Part shown: piece by piece, positions 46,700 through 57,074 of the stretch
Position numbering within the stretch: the first letter of the stretch is position 1
Layout: each line of letters opens with the position of its first letter
Source of the DNA: Kitagawia praeruptora
Lineage: Eukaryota; Streptophyta; Magnoliopsida; Apiales; Apiaceae
NCBI GenBank assembly: GCA_037693485.1
Contig: CM075353.1
Location: 9,186,001-9,250,000, forward strand
DNA length: 64,000 nucleotides
Direction: 5' to 3'
Translations under genes and position numbers: made by a program
Notes under the pieces: generated by a model
What the model saw: only the letters and a program-made list of their open reading frames with translations
What the model was told of the DNA's origin: nothing
Database searches by the model: none

Positions 46700-48309
46700 A
46701 AAAATGAAAAGTACCAAAAATAATTCTAGCCATGCAATTTGATTAGTTGTTGTATTTTGCTAAATACACCCATGCATGCGTAGGAATCTTGTGTTTATGG
46801 ATGCTTTTGTATGAGAAGTGATATGTGATGTTCTTGTGCACACACTTACACTAGCAAGTAGAAACTAGTAGACTTTTTGAATGTGCTAAGTGATTAGAAT
46901 GACATGAATATGTGCAAGGTAATTTGGTCTATATGCTTTGAGTACAAGTAGGTGCGTTAGAGAGACTGTTATTTGGGATTGATTATGCTTTGTCACACCA
47001 AGTGAGATTTTGAGCCTATATGCATATCTTTTGCATGATTATTCGTTTGCTTGAGTGTCCACTTGTCGTTTGCATTGCTAGCACTTGCTTGAGGTCTTTC
47101 TTAAGATGCATGACATTAATTGATGATAACATGATAAAGGCAATTAGGTATAACCTCATATTTCCTATATATCCATACCATTTATACATGATCCATTAGT
47201 TAACCCTTTGAGCCTAATCTTATTCTTTCGGTGACACACCAAGTTACTTGCCATTATCCTTTTTATTCTATTGGCCTTGCATTAAATTTGAACCCAATTG
47301 TCAAAGGCTAGTATTGTTCGTACGGGAGTGATAAGGTGTGTATAAAAGGGGGGTTTTTATTGATGATCATAACTTTGGGGGAATATTTGGGGTTTGGTTC
47401 ATAGCTTGATAGTCGAAGTTTGAAATCATATCTTTTTGATCATTGTTCTTGCTATTATTTAGCTCTCTTGAAAAAAAAAAAAAAGAAAAAAAGAAAAAAA
47501 AAAGAAAAAAAGAAAAAAGAAAAAAAAGCAGAAAAATAAATTTGAGAGCATTTTTATCTTTTGTGAGCCTACTTTGTTTCGACTAGTCAAGTTGTTTATA
47601 AATAAAAGTTCAAGTGGGGGGATGAAAGTTTGGGAGTTGTTTGAATTTTATTGTCAAGTACTAGCTTTTGACTTAACCTTCTTTGGCTTTCTTGACATAC
47701 CTTGTCCCTAGCCCCGTTACAACCTTAACAAAGACCTTTTGATTATCATTGATGATGTATGTTGCGTTAAAGGTTAGATTGATAACAAGGACGAAGCATG
47801 TTTATGATATTGTTGGAATTGAGTGAAACACTTACCAATTGTTTTGAGTGAATATTCTTTGTGAGTGAAGGGTGAGTTTTTGCTTTTCGCATAGGAGATC
47901 CCAGATTTTGTCTCAAAGATGTGCTCTTGTGTGCTTAGCATGTTTACCAACCTATTCTTACATTTGACATGAATTTCTATGATTTTATGCATCTTCTTTG
48001 AGTAGACTACGTGGATACTTGCACTTTAGACACCAAGACATTGCATTTTCATTTTGATTCTTAAGCTGATGTTGCATGAGAGGACTTGTGTGTGTGGTGT
48101 TGTGTTGGCATTAATCTTTTGCATGGTTGGATGAATTTTGTGGGTATATTCACTATAAACCCTCACGAGACCTTACTCGTCCACTAGGGCTACCTAGGGG
48201 TTTAAAGGACTTGTTGCATATGTTAAATGCAACCGTGATCACCTACGGAAGTGGTACTAATTAGTTAGTATAATATTGTTATGTTAGTTTGCACGAGGAC
48301 GCGCAAAGT

Positions 48310-48327
48310 GCTAAGTGTGGGGATATT
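48310..48327 (+). other. Polypurine tract of the intact Athila element
   Basis: AAGTGTGGGGATAT directly before the TGATAGAG of the 3' LTR, of the form typical for Athila elements. Confidence 0.75.
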
Positions 48328-49807
48328 TGATAGAGTGTATTTTACATATATTTTATAGGATTTTATTCCCACATTTACGGTGCTTTTGTGAATAACCGTG
48401 TCGATTTAATTAGTTTTATTTGAGTTTGTTGCAGGAAATAAATAAATGCCAAGTTGGAAGGGATTTGACATGATTTGATAATTTTACGGTGTTTTTAATT
48501 CGAAGGAATGATTTTATGAATTTACAGAATTTTGTGATCAACAGGAGCGCTTCATTATTTCTGTTTCAAGGCTGCTGCGCGGAAATAAAACAGAAAAGAG
48601 ACAGAAATTTTCTAACCGCCGTGCTAATTTTCTAACCGCAGCGCTCAATTTTCTGTGACAAAAGAATTAAACCCGACACCTGCCTCCAATTTTACGCGCA
48701 TCACTTCCGTCTGCCACTCACGCGCGGTTCTTTTAGTAGCCTCAGCTGGCGCGTGCCATGCACGCAAGGAGGGGAGAGTGGACAGGTTGATCTGTGTATG
48801 CATGTGCACGTCCCTGTTTACATAAAAATAAAAGTACTGGCCACGTGAATTATTCTTGTTTTGTCCCGGAATTTGTCTCCTAACCTGGTTCTATTATTTA
48901 ATTATGGCAAATATATTATCCATGGAACATGATATATAAACGAGAACGAGGTTATTATTTTGGGGATCGAAAAATATTATTAGACACAATTTTGTAAACA
49001 CTTTCTTCTGGAGATTTTTGGGAGAATATTTATTTTCTTTGAAGATCAAGATTAAAGGTTTTTTTTCTTCTATTCTTATAATTATGTGTTCAATTATTAA
49101 TTCTTGTTTTATTAATTCAATCATGAGTGAGTAGATAATTAATCTAGGGTTAAGTAGAACCCTAGTTATGATTGATGTGTGATTTTCCCAATTCCCCCAA
49201 TTTGATTGTTTAATTGCTCTTGCTTATTGAGTTGTTTTAATTAGCAATTACAAATCAGACGTGATTATGTGTATTGTTTGAACCAATATCTAATTATCAA
49301 CGAGAGTTGGATTAGAGGGTTGTGATTTATCCAGTAAGAACATGAAATTCTCCATGAGAATAGGTAGAATGGATTGTTAGGAATTTAGGGTGCTGTAATT
49401 AATGTCTCTAAATTACATGATACCATGAGAATAGGCTTGATTGTATTTTAAGAGAAGCCATTAATACTCGAGAGAGGTTATTGGTATTTATAGGGCGCAT
49501 CTTTCCTGTTGAGCAGCGTACGATTAATTGGGGCGGGAATTCACAATTACATCAATTCATGCTAGTGGGGACACTTAATTCTGGATATTTTTAATATTTG
49601 ATTAATACAAACACAATTCTCTTTAGTATAAAATTAGCTTAATAATCTCTCAATATTTATTGTGTTACTTGCTTAGCCGAATTAAATCAGAAACAACTAG
49701 TGATTGATACGTTTGTCTCTGTGGGATCGACTCTGACTTACCCGACTACATTGTTAGAAGGATTGGTTAGATATTTATTATTTGATAGGCACGCGACAGC
49801 CTTGTCA
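48328..49807 (+). repeat. 3' LTR of the intact Athila element
   Basis: 1480 bp, colinear with 39526-41005 with no length difference and no substitution noticed. It is followed by CAAAT. Confidence 0.95.
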
Positions 49808-50146
49808 CAAATTTTATTTTTTTCCATTCGCAAAGAGCTGTAAAGTTCATATCCTAGTGAAAATGACACTAGATTTAGGTTGGTTAAAAGTGTCTGCTAT
49901 TTTTTCCTTTAGGTAGGTGAATTCATCATGTTTGTAATTACTTATAATGCAATATTTTTAAGTTTTTTTAGTGTGTTCATGGATTTTTGTGTATATGGAA
50001 TACCCATTATTATTAATAAAAAAAAAAAAGTTAACTAAATCTATTGGATATATAAACCGATATTTTTAAGATTTGGGGCAATTCATCGTAACTCGTTAGG
50101 CAACGGCATTGTCCAGGAAAAAACACAACAAAAGGATTGAAAAAGA

Positions 50147-50148
<2 letters not shown>

Positions 50149-50188
<40 letters not shown>

Positions 50189-50227
50189 ACCTGGATCTGG
50201 CGCCTTAAACCACTCGGCCAAACTGTC
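50149..50227 (-). tRNA. trnL-CAG: tRNA-Leu (anticodon CAG)
   Basis: On the - strand the 79 nt fold completely. The acceptor is GACAGTT/AGCTGTC (7 pairs, one G-T), and the D-arm is GGCCGAGTGGTTTAAGGC. The anticodon stem is CCAGA/TCTGG around the loop TCCAGGT, giving anticodon CAG. There is a long class II variable arm and a T-arm with GGTTCAAAT. There is no intron and CCA is not encoded. A T-run terminator follows at about 50140-50144. It decodes CUG leucine codons. It is likely a functional nuclear gene, although isolated tRNA copies can be inactive. Confidence 0.93.
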
Positions 50228-50873
50228 GGATGTTGTAAATTTTGTTGTTCAAATTATGTTAAACAAATAACGATTGACAACCGGTATAAATATTTTGACA
50301 TTAAAAAAATAGAAACTTGGATCTTGGAAGTTAAAATGTGCAATCTTGTAGCACTATCTAAGAGTTGTGGGGACTAAACTCGAGAGGGATTAATTAGAGT
50401 AAACAACATTTTCAACATTCTTTTTTGTATAAAATTGATAAAATTGTTTTTGGGTATTTAGAATTAGTAGGATACAAAATTTCTACATGAAAATTTAATA
50501 GATGATAAACATAGTTCGTAAATGATTTGTCTTAGAAAAAGTAAATTTTCTATGGAATACATACTTTTCAAATGATTTTTTTTTCTCATTTCTTTACAAA
50601 TGAATTGGATATGAAGGTTAAGAAAATTTTTATATTATATAAAAAAAGTAAATAATTGAGAGGGACATTCAGAAAAAAAAAAATTAAGAGTAAGTAAATA
50701 GACATAACGAGTCCTTCATAACTCGACAAATTTGCAATACGGATATCTCAATTTTTTAAATTGATACCCATTTTACGAAAATGCATAATATACGAATAAT
50801 ATATCAAATTTAAAAGTACACATCGTAAAATTTAAATTAGATACCACCTTTAGAATCAAGCCACGAAAGTGCA
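50228..50873. other. AT-rich intergenic sequence
   Basis: No gene seen. It ends with the left target-site duplication of the LINE (50860-50873). Confidence 0.5.
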
Positions 50874-50876
50874 CAT

Positions 50877-51545
50877 CATGTTAGCTTGTGAGTGGGAGTT
50901 TCTGTTTGAGTTACTACACAAGCTGGGGTTTGGTTTAAAATGGATCACTTGGTTAAAAGATTATTTTAATTCAATAAAAGTATCCATCCTTGTCAATGGG
51001 AGTCCATCGCCAACAACATGTTGGTGCAGTGGTTGAGCCATTGGCCTCCTTTGAAGGAGGTCAGAGGTTCGACTCCTGCGTGTGCGTGAGTTTCCTAGTT
51101 TGTATTATGTTTCCTTTATGTATTTGTATTTCTGTATTTGTAATTCTGTACTTGGCCGGGGGTCCTTCGGAAACAACCTCCCTATTGTGTAGGGGCATGG
51201 TTTGCGTACATCTACCCTCCTCAGACACCACTTTGAGTGGTATTATAACTGAGTAAGTCTTGTTGTTGTTGTTGTTGTTCAATGGGAGTCCATCAAGAGA
51301 ATTCATGCCAAGTAGAGGCCTGAGACAGGGAGATCCCCTATCTCCACTGCTCCATAATTTGGTGGCTGAAGTTCTAAACCTCATGCTGAAAAAGCAAAAT
51401 CTTTGGGATTGTTCAAAGTAGTTACATTATCTAACAATGACGACCAATTGACCCACCTACAATTTGCGGATGACACAATTTTGTTCGTTGAAGAAAATTC
51501 TGAACTGATTGCGGAGAGTGCTCGAATTCTTGGATGTAACATTGG
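50877..51545 (+). pseudogene. LINE reverse transcriptase remnant
   Basis: Reads ELLHKLGFGLKWITWLKDYF up to the SINE insertion, then RGLRQGDPLSPLL after it (about 51318-51356) and LQFADDTILF (about 51461-51490), which are RT motifs of plant L1 LINEs. The frame is broken by the SINE, by a stop near 51420 and by further decay. Confidence 0.85.
51009..51278 (+). mobile_element. Au-like SINE inserted in the LINE
   Basis: The 270-bp unit has tRNA-like pol III promoter boxes (A box about 51023-51039, B box GGTTCGACTCC at 51066-51076). Its body contains GGGGGTCCTTCGGAAACAAC and TGCGTACATCTACCCTCC, and its tail is of TTG repeats. These are hallmarks of the plant Au SINE family. A perfect 16-bp duplication TCAATGGGAGTCCATC lies at 50993-51008 and 51279-51294, inside the LINE's RT. 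Confidence 0.9.
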
Positions 51546-51769
51546 TAAATGGCAAATGATTTACTAGGTGCCCCAATAGGTTGCTCCCCAAAAAAGAAGT
51601 TATTTTGGGCTCCTTTAGTGCAAAAGTTGAGAAACAAGTTGGCAAATTGGAAAGCATCTTCGTTGAACAAAACAGCAAAAATTCTTCTAGGACATCAAAG
51701 AGAATGCACTTGGTAAACTGAAAGATCATTTCCTCTCCAAAGTCTCAGGGCGGTTTAGGCATTGCAAAT

Positions 51770-52812
51770 TTACAGGTGCGTAATGTTGCACTACTAAGTA
51801 AATGGATTTGGAGATGGTATTTAGAGAGAAACAGAATGTGGAACAAATTCTTGAGAAAGAAATACTCAATTGGGATAGGAGACGCTATTGAAAACTGTGA
51901 AGAAATAAAAAATCCATCAGTGATTTTCTCAAGCATTCAGAGTGTCTTTTCTGATCATTCTTACAATAAAAAACTGCTCAAAAAGAACTTCAAATGGAAA
52001 ATTTGTGATGGAAGCAAAAGTTTGTTTTGGCTTGATAACTGGGCGCATGAGGGAATTTTGCAAGAAAAGTTTAACAAATTATTCTCTTTATCTCTCTGGA
52101 AGAATGCTCAGGTAAATCTTTTCATTGATATTTCAAAAAACACGGATTTTTTTAGAAACGTATTGTGGTCAAGATCGCTTAGACAATGGGAATGGGAGGA
52201 AGCTGCAAAGTTAAAAGAGATCATAGACAAGGTTAAATTGTCTTACAGTAGCGATTCTTTAATATGGAGCCTGAGCGGCAAACCATTCTCAATGAAAGAT
52301 TGATATCAAGAACTACTGCCTCCTCAAAATTCAGTGCCTCTGGAAGTGAAGCTACTATGGAGGCTAGAGATCCCCCCTAGAGTTCAGTATTTTCTGTGGT
52401 GTTTGATCACAAAATCATTGCCTACATCTTCTTTACTCAACTCAAGATTAATGGATACTTGTGTATCAGTATTTGCAAAATGTGTCTAAAGGAGGATGAA
52501 TCTCAAGATCATCTATTCTGGGACTGTATTGATTCCTCTTGGATATGGGATTTCATCAAAGGCTGGTGGAACATAAATATATCAAAAGATAGTTGCTGGC
52601 ACTCAATAACTTCAATCAAAAGTCCTTCGCTAAGGATGGCATGGGGAATCACAGTGTCCGCAACTCTTTGGTCCATCTGGCTGCTCAGAAATCAATACGT
52701 CTTCGAGGGTAAGAGACTTGGAAAGAGGAGCATTCAGTCACTCATAAGGTTTCCTGCTCACAAATGGTGTGAAGTGTCAAATCTAGTCGACTCAGAAGTA
52801 CACAAAATTTAG
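51770..52812 (+). pseudogene. LINE zf-RVT region remnant
   Basis: Two open stretches (51776-52303 and 52396-52812) are in different frames. The first reads LLSKWIWRWYLERNRMWNKF and SLFWLDNWAHEG. The second has CKMCLKEDESQDHLFWDC, the zinc-binding motif between RT and RNase H of plant LINEs. A stop and a frameshift separate them. Confidence 0.8.
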
Positions 52813-52851
52813 GAGATAAACCCAGGTGGCTCGGTTCTCCTTCACAACAAA

Positions 52852-53310
52852 ATGGTGATGAAAAGCCTAGTGGATGATAATGTGGATTTGGTAGGATTTA
52901 TAGATGGATCCTGGAAACAGAGTAGAGATGGTTCGAAAATGGCAGGGATTGGTGGTTTTTTGCAAGACAATAGAGGTAATCTACTCTTTATCTTTTCTGG
53001 TCCATCATGCGCAGAAAACAGCTTGGTTTGCGAAGCTGAGGCTTTAGAGTTCTTATTAGATCATATATTTGGTAGTCACTGGAGCACAAGATATGTAAAA
53101 ATCTTTACGGACAATTGGGATTTGGCGAATGTAGTCCAAGAGTTCAAGTTCTCCAAGAAATGGTCCTGGTTTGTCAGTCCAAAATTGCAAAGCCTACTGG
53201 AAAATAGGGAGGTTCATATTGCTAAAATTAGTAGAGTTCTTAATGATAAGGCTGACAGACTTGCATGTGAAGGAGCTTGTAAAAAGAGTGTATGCTTTTC
53301 TTGGTGCTAG
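52852..53310 (+). pseudogene. LINE RNase H domain remnant
   Basis: The open 152-codon stretch begins near FIDGSWKQ (catalytic Asp), with CEAEALEFLL (Glu), FTDNWDL (Asp) and RVLNDKADRLA near the end, the order of a ribonuclease H fold. It is the C-terminal domain of the surrounding LINE and is detached from a working polyprotein. Confidence 0.8.
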
Positions 53311-53732
53311 TTAGCGAATCAAATAGGATTGATATTTTTATTACAGTCAAAACAATTCATAAAAAGGAAGGAAGCTTTGTTGGTCTTGTGAAGGAAATTT
53401 GGTATGCATTTCGAGAGAGAGATTTGGTAGTTGCAGTGGTAAATGATGGTACTGGCCGAAGATGAAGAAATGGCTTGATCTGGAATCAGTTTTTGCATTT
53501 TATGGAGTTGATCCGTCAGATTAAGTCTTTCTATTAGTATGAGTCAATAGTCTATGAAATAGAATGTTTTTAGTTTTGTTTAGTGCACGGCTGCATGAAA
53601 TGGTGTAGTCTCTGGTAGGTGTCTTGTGATTTCTAGTGGTGCTGTGCTGTGTTATGGACCCTGATGTACCCATTTCTATTATGATTAATTTTAAATTGCT
53701 TTTCAAAAAAAAAAAATGGCCACGAAAGTGCA

Positions 53733-55193
53733 TTACATTAAATAATATATTTATTTTGTAAATGTGTATTTTAAAAGTTAAAATTGATCATAATTTTCAA
53801 ACTACGAAATTTTTGGAAAGAAGTAAATAATCATGCATATGAAATTTTTGGGAAGAAGTAAATAATCATGCATGTACTATATTATATCCTATATATAATT
53901 AGCTTAAGGAGGTTTTGATGGTATGGTTTGGTCGTGTGGGATATTATAGTAAATTCAATACACCTACGAAAAACATACATGAGAGAATTGTAGTAGTACA
54001 AACCGTCCTGAAAAAAAAAATAGTACAAATCGTACAACACTATTAACAAATAACAAATTATTTTCAAAATTAAACAAAGTAAACAAACAAAAATAATTAT
54101 ATACTATATATAATTAACGTGGTTGATTTGGTCGTGAAGAGTAAAAAAGTAACTTCAACCAAAATATTCTATATATATTTTAAAGCAAAATTTAATATTA
54201 CAATTAAAAATAATTAACACATGGTTCAAAATAAAACCTAACAAAAAAAGTGTAAGGGAGATATAGAAAAAAAGTAATAGAGATAAGTAATACTAATACC
54301 ATAAACTCCACAAAACAATTATAAACTAACATATTATTTTCTCCATACATGAAATGCAAATAAAAAAATATTAGAATAATGTATCATTATAATTCTTTCA
54401 TTAGAAAAAGACAAACAAAAATTAAAATAGCCAAAATTATAATTAAAAATACGTCACAAATAACATTCAATAATACATATAACAAACAAAGTAAACAAAT
54501 ATAACACAAAATTTCCAACTCCAAAATAATATTTTTACTTACAAAATACTCCGTAAAAAAATGTTTTTAAACATGCATCAAGAAATAAATTGGTAAACTA
54601 AGACTTCAAAAATATTAAAAAATATTTTATAATTATAAATGATAGTAAAATTCACCAAAATATATTTTACAAAACAAATGCTAAAATTTATATAAATACT
54701 AAATTCATTAACTAAAATTCACAAAACAATTAATATAATACACATACAACAATTATTAACTAAGTAAAAAATGTAACACATTTACAAGTTGTTTTTAGAA
54801 AACTTTAATTAATATTAACAACAAAATAATATTATCAATAGTACATTTCAAAAGAATTCAGAATACTTAGAAAAAAGCACTACCTACACATGAAAAAAGA
54901 CCATAACAAAGAACTCTAAACAATTTTTAAATAATATATTTATGGGCTTTTCTAATAAATAAATAGAAAAAAGTAAATTTTTGCACATTTACTTTTATTA
55001 AGAATGACTATTTGCAATTTTACTAACTAAGTTTCTAAATTGCAAAAATACCAACCCTTCCCCTTCTCCCTTTCTTCCCAGCAGCCCACGTGCGTGTGTA
55101 CTTGAAATCATGATAACTGACAAATGAGGTCGAAAATGACAACTGACAAATGGAACTTGAAATCAGCAACTGAATGCAACCACATTGAACTAA
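53733..55193. other. AT-rich intergenic sequence
   Basis: Very A/T-rich with no gene. It contains a two-copy 35-bp tandem repeat at 53806-53875 and a repeated CAACTGAATGCAACCAC near its right end (about 55163 and 55197). Confidence 0.55.
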
Positions 55194-55657
55194 TTGCAAC
55201 TGAATGCAACCACTGTTTGCACTAAATCACACAAGCGTACGTGGTCACAAGTAATATATGAATAAGTCAAGTTCATTCCCACAGAGATCTGGTTATGATT
55301 TTAATTCAGTAGATGTACCTATGCAACAATGTATGATTATTATTCACTCCTAAGACAATTAACAAATTTGAGTTTTAATTAACTAAAATTAACTAAATAA
55401 AACAAATAAACAATCTAAGAATTAATTATTTAATGAAAATTAAAATCGAATTACTTCTACAAGAGTAAACATGGGATCCTAACTTCATTAAATACTTCGC
55501 TTAGAGTTGATGCCTTTAATCAATGCATGTGATGGTTATGATATCTGATCAGACAACACGAAACAAGTAAACGCTACCTCTTAGTATACGAATACCAAAA
55601 TAAACATACATCCACAAAAGAGATAGAAGATGAATAGACACCAATTATGCTTAGACC
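55194..55657 (-). repeat. LTR fragment of family C, split by the second Athila insertion
   Basis: Reverse complement of the LTR remnant at about 17030-17472, with roughly corresponding words throughout. Its continuation should lie beyond the Athila element that begins at 55658, to the right of this window. Confidence 0.75.
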
Positions 55658-56942
55658 TGATAGAGTATATTTTTTATATATATTTTAGATGATTTTATTC
55701 TCATATTTATTGTGTTTTGCACTGATTTGGATTTTTATTTAATAGATTTTATTGTTTTATTGTAGGAAATAAAGAATTCATGACTTGGAAGGATTTGGAG
55801 CAAAAAGAGCTATTTTGGAGATAAAATAGGAGAAAATTCGTAGTATTGGGCTACACGGGCTGCCTGCACTGTTTGGGTCATATCTTGAGTTCCAGAAGTC
55901 AGAATTTGACGATCTTACTGTCCACGCGAAGCTTGTGGATTTTTCTTTAATTCAGAGGTGGTCCAGTAAGCAAAATCCAACTGGAAGAGCCCAGAAACAG
56001 AGGAGAAAAAGAAGTGACGAATTTTACAAGAAAATCCTATTTAATTATGGATATCTTTTTGTAAATTGATTAAAATATTAAAAATACTTTTATTAGGAGA
56101 TAGAGATCAGATTTTATTAGGGAGTTTTATTATAAAAGAGAAAAAAGGAACCTGGAAACAGGGGGAGAGACATATACAGACGTTTTTTTTTACAGAAGCT
56201 AGGGTTCTTATTCTTTACTCTCTTCATCTCTTCCTTTGTAAGCACTTAGTTTAATTTGGATCTTCATTGTTTTTCGTTAATACAAAGTTTGAGGTATTCT
56301 TTATTCTCTTGTTTTATTATTATATGTTTTCCATGGCTTCTTTCATTATTCTTATTGCTTTTACTTCTAGTATGAGTGAGTAGTTTAATTCTAGGGTATT
56401 AAGGGGAGCCATGTTTGCACCATGATTTGGGCTTAATTTGATTAGTGAATTGATGGGTAGAGAGTAATTCGGATTGATATGTTATAATTCTTAATTTGTG
56501 TAATTGCGCAATATCACGGATTAATTGATTGCAATAGGAGTAATAGATCGAAAGATTTTACTACTAGAGGCTTACATACAATTAGCGGAATTGAAGGTGA
56601 GTGTGAAAACATCATTAGATATTCTGAGAGTGTTAATGCTTGAAAAAGATTAACCATTGCTTTAATTACTTTATCCCATTGAAAAGCTATACTTTTGTGA
56701 TTTGGTTGGTGTAAACATGGTGAACCTGAATTGCCCTAGATCCTTTAATTAATTGATTTAAAACCTTTGTTAAATTTGTTTTAGTAGTTAATAAAATTCT
56801 CTAATAATCGTTTGTGACTAGAAACAATTGATAATAGTTGAATTGAAATTGAAACTGTCTCCTTGAGAAATCGACCCGTATTTGCTAGTATCTACTACAA
56901 TTGATACCGTGCGCTTGCGGTTAGACATAATTTTACACATCA
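55658..56942 (+). repeat. 5' LTR of the second Athila element
   Basis: TGATAGAG...ACACATCA, about 1285 bp. The right end is set by the PBS 8 bp later. The beginning is clearly related to the LTR at 39526, while most of the rest has diverged. Confidence 0.85.
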
Positions 56943-56949
56943 AGTTTTT

Positions 56950-56967
56950 TGGCGCCGCTGCCGGGGA
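56950..56967 (+). other. Primer-binding site (tRNA-Asp type)
   Basis: TGGCGCCGCTGCCGGGGA, identical to the PBS of the intact Athila element. Confidence 0.85.
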
Positions 56968-57074
56968 GACGCCTAGTTTCTATAATTTTAGTTTGATTGT
57001 TTTAGATTGTTTCTCTTGTCTCTTTGGAACTCTTGTTCCAACTGAGACCGATCTTACTGCTTTTCCTTGTTTAG

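Larger units (their letters stand above)
46459..48327 (+). other. 3' noncoding region of the intact Athila element (no env)
   Basis: 1.87 kb between pol and the 3' LTR without a convincing ORF, where many Athila elements carry an env-like gene. It holds a conserved hairpin (46504-46518), a poly(A) run of about 27 at about 46670-46697, and an A-rich AAAAG-type tract (47470-47529). Its last bases form the polypurine tract. Confidence 0.7.
39526..49807 (+). mobile_element. Complete Athila-lineage LTR retrotransposon with intact gag-pol
   Basis: Both LTRs are 1480 bp and exactly offset by 8802 bp. The element is flanked by a perfect CAAAT duplication at 39521-39525 and 49808-49812. A PBS matches the 3' end of plant tRNA-Asp with one mismatch, the gag-pol ORF is uninterrupted, and a PPT directly precedes the 3' LTR. 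The reading DLGAS in the protease and the long insertion within RT (KNDKGE...TRTVTGWRMCIDY) fit the Athila lineage. No env-like ORF is present. Confidence 0.95.
50874..53718 (+). mobile_element. 5'-truncated, decayed L1-type LINE, interrupted by a SINE
   Basis: It starts inside the reverse transcriptase and runs through RT, a zinc-binding RT-associated domain and RNase H to a 3' region and poly(A) (53704-53716). It is flanked by a 14-bp duplication GCCACGAAAGTGCA at 50860-50873 and 53719-53732. Coding fragments are split by stops and frameshifts. A SINE sits at 51009-51278. Confidence 0.92.

Noticed and set aside
50990..51256. 88-codon ORF
   Set aside because: Falls on the SINE, which is a non-coding pol III retroposon.
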